DNA from: DAOUTY01 sp964453665
GTDB taxonomy: Bacteria > Chloroflexota > Dehalococcoidia > SZUA-161
Direction of reading: 5' to 3'
Length of the DNA: 59,404 nt
NCBI GenBank assembly: GCA_964453665.1
Contig: CAYVQT010000014.1
Location: forward strand, 1-59,404
In this document: positions 1-8,407 of the stretch, in pieces
Numbering within the stretch: the stretch's first letter is position 1
Layout of the letters: every line of letters starts with the position of its first letter
Notes under the pieces: generated by a model
What the model was told of the DNA's origin: nothing
Seen by the model: the letters and a program-made list of their open reading frames with translations, nothing else
Database searches by the model: none
Program-made: the position numbers and the translations under genes

Positions 1-67
1 TTTCTCTGCTTCAGAATAGATATGAATTTAGTGGCTGAAACAGAACCTTACCCTTAAAAAAAACAGC

Positions 68-105
68 TTGACAAGAGAATTTAAATCGTATAAGTTACTA
101 TTTAA
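68..105 (+). promoter_or_regulatory. Probable promoter and possible operator of the perR-katG unit
   Basis: A perfect -35 hexamer TTGACA lies at 68-73. The best -10 candidates are TATAAG at 89-94 (15-nt spacer) or TAAGTT at 91-96 (17-nt spacer). The interrupted palindrome TTAAAT (81-86) ... ATTTAA (100-105) overlaps the -10, which is where a Fur/PerR-type repressor would autoregulate. The promoter is seen in the sequence; the operator role is inference. Confidence 0.5.
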
Positions 106-126
106 GAAGCATTTGTACTGATTTAC

Positions 127-576
127 ATGAAATCAAAGGCCGAACACAACACCAGACGAACCAGGGATTTTCAAAAACACCTAAAACAAGCAGGGCTTAA
201 ACTGACACATCAGCGTCTGGAAATCCTTCACATATTGATGTCTGACGTAAACCATCCTTCAGCGGAGGAAGTATACGAGAGGATAAAACCGAAGATACCA
301 ACTATATCATTCGACACGGTTTATCGAACGCTGGCGCTATTTGAATGCCATGGAATTGTCTCGAGGGTAAATTATCTGAATGATAAGAGCCGTTATGATC
401 CGAATACAACACACCATTACCACTTTGTCTGCACCAGATGCAAGACTATCAAGGATTTCCACTGGTCTGACCTGGACGAACTGACTGTGCCGGCTGAGGT
501 GCAGAGATGGGGAGAGATAAACGACAGATATCTGGAAATCAGGGGGATATGTCAGGACTGTATCAACAAGGGATAA
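127..576 (+). CDS. perR: Fur-family peroxide-type regulator (PerR-like)
   Basis: This 149-residue metal-dependent repressor has the Fur layout. The N-terminal winged helix (about residues 20-85) carries the THQR and TVYRTL recognition-helix signatures. The C-terminal dimer domain has two CxxC pairs (C102/C105 and C142/C145) for structural zinc. H43 in NHPSAEEVY and the HHYH cluster near residue 97 match the regulatory-metal ligands of PerR, and the tail EIRGICQDC is PerR-like, not Fur-like. It lies 30 bp upstream of katG and probably shares its transcript, which fits a peroxide-sensing repressor of KatG. No strong Shine-Dalgarno precedes the ATG. The family is certain; PerR versus Fur/Zur is inferred from context and motifs. 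Confidence 0.85.
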   Translation: MKSKAEHNTRRTRDFQKHLKQAGLKLTHQRLEILHILMSDVNHPSAEEVYERIKPKIPTISFDTVYRTLALFECHGIVSRVNYLNDKSRYDPNTTHHYHFVCTRCKTIKDFHWSDLDELTVPAEVQRWGEINDRYLEIRGICQDCINKG

Positions 577-606
577 AGTATTCAGGAACCAAAAAGGGAG
601 GTGGAA

Positions 607-2796
607 ATGGCAGACGATAGCAAGTTAACAGGCAAAACAAGCAAACCCATTGCCGGCGGTGGCATGTCGAACTGGGACTGGTGGCCAAACCAGTTGAACC
701 TCAAGATTCTGCATCAGCACTCTCACATGAGCAATCCGATGGGCGAAAATTTCAACTACGCTGAGGAATTCAAGAAACTCGACCTGGAGGCCTTGAAGAA
801 AGACCTCTATGCGCTGATGACCGACTCGCAGGATTGGTGGCCAGCCGACTACGGTCACTACGGGCCGCTCTTCATCCGGATGGCGTGGCACAGCGCAGGC
901 ACCTACCGCATGGGCGACGGCCGCGGGGGCGCGGGGTCCGGCTCCCAACGCTTGTCGCCCCTCAACAGCTGGCCCGACAACGTGAACCTCGACAAGGCGC
1001 GCCGACTGCTCTGGCCGATTAAGCAGAAATACGGCAGGAAAATCTCATGGGCCGACCTGATGATCCTCGCCGGCAACTGCGCGCTCGAGTCGATGGGGTT
1101 AAAGACCTTCGGCTTCGGCGGCGGGCGCGAGGACGTGTGGGAGCCGGAAGAGGACATTTACTGGGGCTCTGAGGCCGAGTGGCTTGGCGATAAACGCTAC
1201 TCCGGCGACCGGGAACTCGAAAATCCCCTTGCCGCCGTGCAGATGGGCCTGATTTACGTGAACCCGGAAGGGCCAAACAGCAACCCGGACCCGGTCGCCT
1301 CTGGCCGTGACGTTCGAGAGACCTTCGCACGCATGGCGATGAACGACGAGGAGACCGTCGCACTCGTCGCTGGCGGGCACACGTTCGGCAAGTGTCATGG
1401 CGCGGGCGATGCGGCGCTTGTCGGTCCGGAACCTGAGGCCGCCGGCATCGAGGAACAGGGACTCGGCTGGAAGAGCAGCTTCGGCAGCGGCAAAGGCGGC
1501 GATACGATCAGCAGCGGCATCGAGGGCGCCTGGAAGCCGAACCCGACCAAATGGGACATGGGCTATCTGAACGTGCTGTTCAAATACGAGTGGGAGCTGG
1601 TCAAGAGCCCGGCCGGCGCGCATCAGTGGCTGGCCAAGGACGTGGCCGAAGAGGACATGGTGGTTGACGCGCACGACCCGTCGAAGAAGCACCGGCCGAT
1701 GATGACCACGGCGGACCTCTCCCTTCGCTTCGACCCGATCTACGAGCCGATCGCGCGGCGCTACCAGCAGAACCCCGAGGAATTCGCGGACGCCTTCGCC
1801 CGGGCGTGGTTCAAGCTTACCCACCGCGACATGGGCCCCCGCTCGCGCTACATGGGCCCTGAGGTCCCGGCAGAGGAACTGATCTGGCAAGACCCGGTGC
1901 CCGCGGTCGATCACGAGCTGATCGGCGCACAGGACATCGCAGACCTCAAGGGCAAGATTCTTACCTCGGGCCTGTCCATCTCCGAACTGGTCTCGACCGC
2001 CTGGGCGTCAGCATCCACGTTCCGTGACTCCGACAAGCGCGGCGGTGCGAACGGGGCGCGCATTCGTCTCGCGCCGCAAAAGGATTGGGAAGTCAACCAG
2101 CCTGCCCAACTGAAGACTGTGCTGCAGACCCTTGAGGGAATCCAAAAGGAGTTCAACAGCGCGCAGTCAGGCGGGAAGATGGTTTCCCTCGCCGACTTGA
2201 TTGTCCTGGGTGGATGCGCAGGTGTCGAGCAAGCTGCGAAGAATGCCGGTCACGATGTGACCGTTCCCTTCACGCCGGGACGCACGGATGCGTCGCAGGA
2301 GCAAACCGACGTGGATTCATTCGCCGTACTCGAACCGGCTGCAGACGGGTTCCGTAACTACCTCAAAACCAAATACGCCGTATCGGCAGAGGAACTGCTG
2401 GTTGACCGTGCGCAACTGCTGACGCTGACCGCTCCTGAGATGACGGTTCTCGTTGGCGGTATGCGCGTCTTGAATGCCAACTTCGGACAGTCCCAGCACG
2501 GCGTCTTCACAAAGCGGCCAGAGACGCTCACCAATGACTTTTTCGTGAATCTGCTCGACATGAGCACGACGTGGAAGGCAACCAAGGAGGACAAAGATGT
2601 GTTCGAGGGGCGTGATCGCGCAACGGGCGAACTCAAGTGGACCGGCACCCATGTCGACCTCATCTTCGGCTCGAACTCCCAACTCCGGGCCTTGGCGGAA
2701 GTCTACGGATGTGATGACTCTAGGAATAAGTTCGTGCACGACTTTGTCGCGGTGTGGAACAAGGTTATGAACCTCGACCGTTTCGACCTCGCCTGA
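607..2796 (+). CDS. katG: Catalase-peroxidase KatG
   Basis: A bifunctional heme catalase-peroxidase of 729 residues, the normal family length, with two duplicated peroxidase domains. The distal site RMAWHSAG gives Arg, Trp and His at about residues 91-95. The Tyr of the Met-Tyr-Trp crosslink is in MGLIYVNPEGP, the proximal heme His is in AGGHTFGKCHGAG, and the proximal Trp is in NPTKWDMGY. I place the start at ATG 607, 5 nt after GGGAGG; the in-frame GTG at 601 lies inside the Shine-Dalgarno region. It follows perR closely and is probably repressed by it. By eye the body of the gene (about 830-2000) is much richer in GC than its neighbours, which suggests horizontal acquisition. Confidence 0.97.
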   Translation: MADDSKLTGKTSKPIAGGGMSNWDWWPNQLNLKILHQHSHMSNPMGENFNYAEEFKKLDLEALKKDLYALMTDSQDWWPADYGHYGPLFIRMAWHSAGTYRMGDGRGGAGSGSQRLSPLNSWPDNVNLDKARRLLWPIKQKYGRKISWADLMILAGNCALESMGLKTFGFGGGREDVWEPEEDIYWGSEAEWLGDKRYSGDRELENPLAAVQMGLIYVNPEGPNSNPDPVASGRDVRETFARMAMNDEETVALVAGGHTFGKCHGAGDAALVGPEPEAAGIEEQGLGWKSSFGSGKGGDTISSGIEGAWKPNPTKWDMGYLNVLFKYEWELVKSPAGAHQWLAKDVAEEDMVVDAHDPSKKHRPMMTTADLSLRFDPIYEPIARRYQQNPEEFADAFARAWFKLTHRDMGPRSRYMGPEVPAEELIWQDPVPAVDHELIGAQDIADLKGKILTSGLSISELVSTAWASASTFRDSDKRGGANGARIRLAPQKDWEVNQPAQLKTVLQTLEGIQKEFNSAQSGGKMVSLADLIVLGGCAGVEQAAKNAGHDVTVPFTPGRTDASQEQTDVDSFAVLEPAADGFRNYLKTKYAVSAEELLVDRAQLLTLTAPEMTVLVGGMRVLNANFGQSQHGVFTKRPETLTNDFFVNLLDMSTTWKATKEDKDVFEGRDRATGELKWTGTHVDLIFGSNSQLRALAEVYGCDDSRNKFVHDFVAVWNKVMNLDRFDLA

Positions 2797-2802
2797 TCGT
2801 AG

Positions 2803-2979
2803 CATAAACGTCTTCGAGGGCTTCTGAAACGTATTCAGTTGCGACAGGCGGCGGTCTTTTACAAGGCCGACGCTGACTATGGCACCCGGGTAGCCCAGGG
2901 GCTTGGGCTAGATGTAAAAGAAGTGGAGAAAATGGCGGATATGTCAGCCGAAGACCGGGCTAAAGCGACTGCCCAATGA
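2803..2979 (+). pseudogene. C-terminal remnant of a monofunctional heme catalase
   Basis: Between katG and the peroxiredoxin an open frame (after a stop at 2800) encodes about 58 residues ending at TGA 2977. It contains RQAAVFYKADADYG followed by RVAQGLGL. This matches the extreme C-terminus of KatA/KatE-type catalases (FYKADPDYG...RVAxGLGL). No catalase heme-binding or active-site region lies upstream, because the katG end abuts it, and no start or ribosome site is visible. I read it as the tail of a deleted or replaced catalase gene. Recognition is from family memory, not from a search. Confidence 0.7.
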
Positions 2980-3031
2980 GAATAAAATCGGAGATAACTA
3001 TCTTTGAAAAATAATAAGGAGGAGGACCCGC

Positions 3032-3736
3032 ATGCCTGAACTCAAGGAGGGATGTGTCAAGCCGGCCAAGGGGCCGATACTGACGAAGTCAGAATCTGCC
3101 GGTTCCGCCGAAGGGACCGCACCCGTAAAGGAGGTTGCAAAAGTGATCGCACGTGTTGGAAAGGAAGCTATCGATTTTGAGGCCAATGCCTTTGTCGCAG
3201 AGAAGGGGTTTATGCCCATTAAGCTCTCCGATTACAAAGGCAAGTGGATTGTGCTATGTTTCTATCCCGGAGATTTTACTTTTGTTTGACCGACGGAACT
3301 GGCGGCGGTCGCCGCCATGTACGATCAGTTTCAGGCATTGGGAGTTGAAGTGCTGGCCATGAGCACCGATAGCCGCTTCGTGCACAAGATATGGCAGGAA
3401 GAGGAACTCTCCAAAATGGTGGAAGGCGGGGTGCCTTTCCCCATGCTTTCTGATGCCGGAGGTCAGATCGGCACCCTTTACGGCATCTATGACGAGGCGG
3501 CTGGAGTGGATATCCGCGGGCGATACATCATCGACCCGGAGTTTGTGATTCGCGCCATGGAGGTGCTCACCCCTGAAGTTGGCCGTAATCCACAGGAGCT
3601 AATTCGGCAGGTTAAGGCCTTCCAGCATGTAGCTAAAACCGGCGAGGTGACACCATCGGGTTGGCAGCCCGGCCAAACCACTCTTAAACCTGGTCCCAAC
3701 CTAGTGGGCAAGGTGTGGGAGGTCTGGAAACCATAG
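3032..3736 (+). CDS. Selenocysteine-containing peroxiredoxin (AhpC/TSA family), TGA at 3287 read as Sec
   Basis: The frame runs from ATG 3032 (Shine-Dalgarno AAGGAGGAGG) through an in-frame TGA at 3287-3289 to TAG at 3736: 234 residues if TGA is Sec86. The context is PGDFTFV-(TGA)-PTE, exactly the peroxidatic-Cys motif PGDFTFVCPTE of 2-Cys peroxiredoxins, so Sec replaces the catalytic Cys. Everything downstream stays in frame and well conserved (DSRFVHKIW, GVPFPMLSD, LKPGPNLVGKVWE). The usual resolving-Cys motif VCP is VTP here, so this would be a one-Sec enzyme needing an external reductant. About 45 residues extend the N-terminus beyond the typical family start. Peroxide reduction fits the neighbouring katG. 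No Sec machinery gene (selA, selB, selC, selD) is in the window. Confidence 0.85.
3300..3317 (+). promoter_or_regulatory. Candidate bacterial SECIS hairpin
   Basis: Starting 10 nt after the in-frame TGA, a perfect 7-bp stem (TGGCGGC 3300-3306 with GCCGCCA 3311-3317) closes the tetraloop GGTC (3307-3310). The distance and the GGUC loop match what SelB recognises in the E. coli fdhF SECIS. Stem, loop and spacing are directly visible; function is inferred. Confidence 0.8.
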
Positions 3737-3859
3737 GGAAGCTTGATAGCACTTCAACCTATAACTCCAGTCCGAGGCTGGGCGACGCTTTGAGTAAATA
3801 CAAAAGGCAACTTAGATTGGCTTAGAGCTGGCAATACCTTCGTTTTTCAGATAAAAAGG

Positions 3860-3887
3860 AGCCCTTTGGCTTAATAGCCAGAGGGCT
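3860..3887. terminator. Bidirectional intrinsic terminator
   Basis: An 11-bp stem (AGCCCTTTGGC 3860-3870 with GCCAGAGGGCT 3877-3887, one G-T wobble) closes a 6-nt loop. TTATT follows on the plus strand and CCTTTTT on the minus strand. It can end both the peroxiredoxin transcript (stop at 3736) and the converging kinase gene (stop at 3927). Confidence 0.75.
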
Positions 3888-3926
3888 TTATTACTCTTGG
3901 CAAAAAACGAAGGGTAAATATTTCCT

Positions 3927-6900
3927 CTACCGGCCCGTCAACCTCTTCCACCACGATCCGTGCTCATCCCCCTCCGGCTTTCTGCTCAAATCTCGTTTGC
4001 AGTCCGGGCAGAAATCCGCCGCACTCAGAACTGCGGCGGGGAACCGTCTACCGCAGCAGATACAATGCATTGCAGCCGAGTCCTCTGACATCTCTGAGTT
4101 CGGTTGTGGTAACAAAGTCCCTACAACCAGGCCAGGGTCGGTATCTTCCCGCGCAGCAGCAAGCATGTCAAGCTTCTTCTGCACTCCTTCCGGTTTAAGC
4201 CAGCCATAACCCCGCAGTGAGAGTTCATGGAGAAGCAGGATAAAGTCTTCCTCTGTCCAGACAGGATTACCCTGGCGAGCGGTGTTGCCAGCGTTGCAGG
4301 GCGTGTGCAGGGTAAGGAAGATTTCAAGATAGTGTAACGCCCCCTCACCCCAGTTTACCTCCACGGGGAAGTCGTATCCCCAGTCAAACTCCCAGACACG
4401 CAGTGTTCCATCATGACTTCCCGAGAGAGCGAACCTGCCATCGTGGGAGAAGCCAACGAAGCTGATCCAGTCCTCATGCCCTCTCAGGATGTGCAGGCAT
4501 TCTCCCGTCCTTAAGTCCCACAGGCGCAATGTCTTATCGTGACCTCCAGACAGACCGAACCTGCCATCAGGAGAAATTGCCACAGACCTGACCCAGTCCT
4601 CATGCCCTGCAAAGACGCGAAAGCACGTACCTGTCCTCATGTCCCATAAGCGCATTGTATTATCAAGACTCCCGGATAGAGCAAACCTGCCATCGGGAGT
4701 AATGGCCACCGAGCTTACCCAGCCTTCATGGCCCTTAAAAGTGTGCAGGCACCCTCGTGTCCTCAAATCCCAGAGGCACGGTGTATTATAATCGCTTCCG
4801 GAGAGGGCGAATCTGCCATCAGGAGAAATGGCTACGGACCTGACCTCGCCCTCTAACCCGTCAAGAACTCGAAGGCGCTCTCCCATCCTTATGTCCCAGA
4901 GACAGAGGCTCTTATCATCGCTCCCGGATAGGGCAAATCTGCCGTCAGGAGAGATAGCCACAGAACTCACCCAGTCGCGGTGGCCTTCAAGGACGCCAAG
5001 AGCTTCTCCCGTTTCCAGGCCCCAGAGACGTACAGTCCTGTCATGCCCTCCTGAGATAGCGAACTTACCTCTCGGGGAGATAGCTACAGAACTAACCCTA
5101 TCCTCGTGGCCCCTAAACACACGCGTGTTTTCTCCCGTCGCCAAATCCCACAGGCGTAATGTCTTATCATCACTTCCCGATAAAGCAAATTTGCCATCAG
5201 GAGAGAAAGCAGCAGTATTGACCCAATCTTCGTGCCCTTCCAGGATACCCTTAAGCCAGCAAGCATTAAACGCTTTCCTTACCCCCTTAAGCCCTATCCC
5301 CTGCCAGAGATCCATCACCTCAGGATGGCGCTCATATCCCGGGAAAGCCCTCGCTCGCTGAAGATACTCCGCGGCCCCTCTCCAATTCTTCCTGTCTATA
5401 CACTCCGCAACCCGCCGCTTTAACGCTGAAAAATCGGAGGCATGAGCCATCTGGGTTTCAAGCTTCTCGACCTGCTCCATCACCAGTGGTAGTCTGAGCG
5501 CCTCCACTCCACCCAGATGCCAGAGGCATATGTTCTTATCATCGCTTCCTGAGAGGAGAAATCTGGCATCAGGGGAGATAGCTCCGGAGCCGGCTGCGCG
5601 GTCATGCCGATCAATGGTGCGCAGGCATGCGCCGGTCACCAAGTCCCACAGGCGAATAGTCTTGTCCCTGCCCTGTGAGACAGCAAATCCATCGCCGGTG
5701 GGAATAGCAACAGTGCTGACCCCATCTTCATGACCCTCAAGCGTGCGTATACACTCACCTGTAAGCAAGTCCCAGTAACGCAGGCTCTTGTCATCACTCC
5801 CGGACAGCGCAAACCTGCCATCAGGAGAAATCGCTACCGAGTTTACCGCGCGTTCATGGGCTTCAAGCGTTCGTATACACTCCGCCGCAAGCAAGTCCCA
5901 GTAACGCAGGCTCTTGTCATCACTCCCGGATAGCGCAAACCTGCCATCAGGAGAAATCGCCACCGAGTTCACCGTACGTTCATGTCCTTTAAGCGTGCGT
6001 ATACACTCACCTGTAAGCAAGTCCCAGTAACGCAGGCTCTTGTCATCACTCCCGGATAGCGCAAACCTGCCATCAGGAGAAATCGCCACCGAGTTCACCG
6101 TACGTTCATGTCCTTTAAGCGTGCGTATACACTCACCTGTAAGCAAGTCCCAGTAACGCAGGCTCTTGTCATCACTCCCGGATAGCGCAAACCTGCCATC
6201 AGGAGAAATCGCCACCGAGTTCACCGTACGTTCATGTCCTTTAAGCGTGCGTATACACTCACCTGTAAGCAAGTCCCAGTAACGCAGGCTTTTATCATCG
6301 CTCCCGGATAGGCCAAACCTGCCGTCAGGGGCAATCGCTACCGAGTTCACAGCACGCTCGTGCTCTTTGAGTGTAAGTAATAAACGAGGCCACTTATCCT
6401 TGGCCCGCTCCACCTCCTCCAGCACCGCTTTTATCTTGCCATCCACCGACACAAACCTCAGTGCCTCCTGAAAGGCAACCTCCGCGGCCGAAACATCCTT
6501 TCTGGCAATATGAGCCATCCCCAAGTAATAAAGGGGTCGCCATTCACCGGGTAGGGATTCCGCTTTCATTTCCAACCACTTGATGACTTCCCGGTCGGTC
6601 TTCTTCCCCCGCTCCCATAGTAGCAAAGTGTGGTTGTAGCTTGAATCCAGACAAGAAGGGTCGGCCTCCACAGCTTCCTCCAGTGCGCTCAGGGCCTCGT
6701 CCTTCATGCCCACATCATACAGGGAAATGCCTTTCTTGTTCAGATTGGCTACCTGAAGTGATGCTTCATCCAAAATCCTGCGAGGGTAGGAACTACCTGC
6801 AACCTCCCGGTATGCCTCCTCCAGCCTCTCCTGCAATTGGGTAAAACTATCCGGACGCGCTTCCGGTCTCTCACTGAGGCACTCCTTGATAACAGAGCCG

Positions 6901-7652
6901 AGACTGGCTGGAATCTGTGCCGGGGGCTCATTGTATGCCCAGCCGGCAGCTGAAAGCCTCAAATAAAAATCTTCAAGTGATTCCCCTTCCTCTCGCCTGA
7001 ATGGTCTATCACCGACGAACATTTCATAGAGAATGGCTCCGAAGGAAAAGATATCCGACCCGGGTGTCGCCTCTGCCACCCACTGTTCGGGGGCTTTATA
7101 CTCGGGTATACCTACCTGATTCGTTCTAACTCCTGTAAATACATCCACACTACCCATGCCGAAGTCAGCTACTTTGAGAACGCCGTCTGGAGTTACCAGA
7201 CAGTTCTCCGGTTTTAGATCGCCGTGGATCAAAGATTGCTTGTGAGCATGAGCCATGCCCATGCAGACCTGTACGGCGTAATCAATGGCTCTTTTGGGAC
7301 CCAGGCCTCCCTCAATCTCTTCCCTCAAGTTTCCCCCAGCCACGTACTCCGTGAAGATGCAGGGGATTCCGCCAAGCTCATTTACATAGAAACAAGTGAC
7401 TATGTTGGGATGGAGAGACATGTCCGCCCATGCTCTGGCACACTTGAGGCACTGGCTCAGATATTGTCTGCTCGTCAGTGTTTCGTCGCCGGGGCACTTG
7501 ACCACCAGTTCACGGCGCCAATCAAGATGATAGACCCTGTAGACTGTGCCGAAACTTCCACCGCCCAGAACACCACGCACGCTGTAGAGCCCGAGGATGA
7601 CATCGCCTTCACGCCATGCAGGCGATGTCGAAGCTTCAGAAGTGTGCAACAC
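3927..7652 (-). CDS. Ser/Thr protein kinase with TPR-like linker and two WD40 propellers
   Basis: This 1241-residue signalling protein has an N-terminal Hanks-type kinase (about residues 20-285): Gly-rich loop GGGSFGTVY, Lys52 in LVVKCP, catalytic loop HGDLKPEN (143-150) and DFG at 163-165. HGD replaces the usual HRD, so it is a non-RD kinase. A TPR-like helical stretch follows (about 295-420). Next come seven WD40 repeats, a helical linker (about 730-800), seven more WD40 repeats, and a C-terminal tail with CICC...CPDC that looks like a zinc ribbon. No transmembrane segment is evident, so it is probably a cytoplasmic scaffold kinase. It is transcribed alone, convergent with the peroxiredoxin. 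Substrate and partners cannot be told from sequence. Confidence 0.93.
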   Translation of the reverse strand: MLHTSEASTSPAWREGDVILGLYSVRGVLGGGSFGTVYRVYHLDWRRELVVKCPGDETLTSRQYLSQCLKCARAWADMSLHPNIVTCFYVNELGGIPCIFTEYVAGGNLREEIEGGLGPKRAIDYAVQVCMGMAHAHKQSLIHGDLKPENCLVTPDGVLKVADFGMGSVDVFTGVRTNQVGIPEYKAPEQWVAEATPGSDIFSFGAILYEMFVGDRPFRREEGESLEDFYLRLSAAGWAYNEPPAQIPASLGSVIKECLSERPEARPDSFTQLQERLEEAYREVAGSSYPRRILDEASLQVANLNKKGISLYDVGMKDEALSALEEAVEADPSCLDSSYNHTLLLWERGKKTDREVIKWLEMKAESLPGEWRPLYYLGMAHIARKDVSAAEVAFQEALRFVSVDGKIKAVLEEVERAKDKWPRLLLTLKEHERAVNSVAIAPDGRFGLSGSDDKSLRYWDLLTGECIRTLKGHERTVNSVAISPDGRFALSGSDDKSLRYWDLLTGECIRTLKGHERTVNSVAISPDGRFALSGSDDKSLRYWDLLTGECIRTLKGHERTVNSVAISPDGRFALSGSDDKSLRYWDLLAAECIRTLEAHERAVNSVAISPDGRFALSGSDDKSLRYWDLLTGECIRTLEGHEDGVSTVAIPTGDGFAVSQGRDKTIRLWDLVTGACLRTIDRHDRAAGSGAISPDARFLLSGSDDKNICLWHLGGVEALRLPLVMEQVEKLETQMAHASDFSALKRRVAECIDRKNWRGAAEYLQRARAFPGYERHPEVMDLWQGIGLKGVRKAFNACWLKGILEGHEDWVNTAAFSPDGKFALSGSDDKTLRLWDLATGENTRVFRGHEDRVSSVAISPRGKFAISGGHDRTVRLWGLETGEALGVLEGHRDWVSSVAISPDGRFALSGSDDKSLCLWDIRMGERLRVLDGLEGEVRSVAISPDGRFALSGSDYNTPCLWDLRTRGCLHTFKGHEGWVSSVAITPDGRFALSGSLDNTMRLWDMRTGTCFRVFAGHEDWVRSVAISPDGRFGLSGGHDKTLRLWDLRTGECLHILRGHEDWISFVGFSHDGRFALSGSHDGTLRVWEFDWGYDFPVEVNWGEGALHYLEIFLTLHTPCNAGNTARQGNPVWTEEDFILLLHELSLRGYGWLKPEGVQKKLDMLAAAREDTDPGLVVGTLLPQPNSEMSEDSAAMHCICCGRRFPAAVLSAADFCPDCKRDLSRKPEGDEHGSWWKRLTGR
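5805..6308 (-). repeat. 126-bp tandem repeats encoding WD40 blades
   Basis: Within the first propeller the DNA repeats with an exact 126-bp (42-codon) period. The units starting at 5931 and 6057 look identical base for base, and the 6183 unit is identical over about its first 105 bases. The 5805 unit is clearly related but diverged. Identity at synonymous positions implies very recent duplication or ongoing gene conversion. Confidence 0.9.
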
Positions 7653-7933
7653 ATTTAAATTTTAGCAGAAAGAGAGGGCTTAGACAATGAATTCATGAAC
7701 GAGATTCCCCTCCCTAGTTAATAGAAAGTTAGAACAAAAGAATGCAAATTGCATCGGCGGAACCGAAGGTTCCTATGACAAGTGTCGAGTGATTCTGGGT
7801 AACCCCTGATATATCATAGAAACATGGCTATTATTTAGCATTAATATATTGACAATTACTATAATATGTGATATATATATTGCATAATTATGCCATGATG
7901 AATGATTAGTGGCACGAAGGGGGAATCAATTAA

Positions 7934-8398
7934 ATGGATGACAGGCAAAAAGGAAGGCTTGAAAGGTATCTAATGAATTCCGGCCGATTCATGTGGGGAT
8001 TGGGACCCGGCAACCAACAACATAACTATAGATGGCTCGAAGACAAAGGATTTCGTTTTACAAAAGCAAGGTATGGTTTAGTCACTCAGCAACTGCTTAG
8101 GCATCCGGGAATAGAAGAACTTTTAACTAGACTCATTATTCCGACAGTTAAAGAAATGTTCCCTGAAGAGACGCTTAATGAACTCAGGAATCTATGGTAT
8201 ATAGGCGAACTTCCCGATCTCAAAAAAGACATTAATAGGCTAGAAGTGAAAGGCAATGGATATCCAGGCCCTGACCGGGCTTTCCATTGGCGCCCTTTTA
8301 TAGAAATAAGCACACAGTTCCATTATGTCGAAAGGTGGGGCGAACTAGCTGGTATTTGGTTCGAGGAAATAGAACCATTTATTCGGGAAAATGAATGA
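7934..8398 (+). CDS. Hypothetical protein, 154 aa
   Basis: I do not recognise this protein. It is hydrophilic, rich in Arg, Glu and aromatics, with no signal peptide or membrane segment. Motifs that stand out are FMWGLGPGNQQHNYRWL near the N-terminus and GYPGPDRAFHWRPF near residue 112. Start ATG 7934 follows AAGGGGGAAT at a reasonable distance. It lies 9 bp before the next gene, so the two are probably co-transcribed. The pair sits in an A/T-rich patch between a kinase gene and a CoA-transferase operon, with base composition unlike either side, which suggests acquired DNA. Confidence 0.7.
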   Translation: MDDRQKGRLERYLMNSGRFMWGLGPGNQQHNYRWLEDKGFRFTKARYGLVTQQLLRHPGIEELLTRLIIPTVKEMFPEETLNELRNLWYIGELPDLKKDINRLEVKGNGYPGPDRAFHWRPFIEISTQFHYVERWGELAGIWFEEIEPFIRENE

Positions 8399-8407
8399 AT
8401 ACTAAGG

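Noticed and set aside
1099..1914. Long minus-strand frame (271 codons) opposite katG
   Set aside because: It is the antisense shadow of a GC-rich gene; its product has no domain logic and no ribosome site.
3032..3736. Reading the peroxiredoxin as a pseudogene broken by a stop codon
   Set aside because: The TGA is exactly at the catalytic Cys codon, no other damage is present, and a SECIS-like hairpin follows at the right distance.
4828..5361. Plus-strand frame of 177 codons opposite the WD40 repeats
   Set aside because: The repetitive Ser/Pro/Arg product mirrors the WD40 DNA repeats on the other strand.
5805..6308. Regular repeats as a CRISPR array
   Set aside because: The 126-bp period is in frame with WD40 blades and there are no unique spacers.
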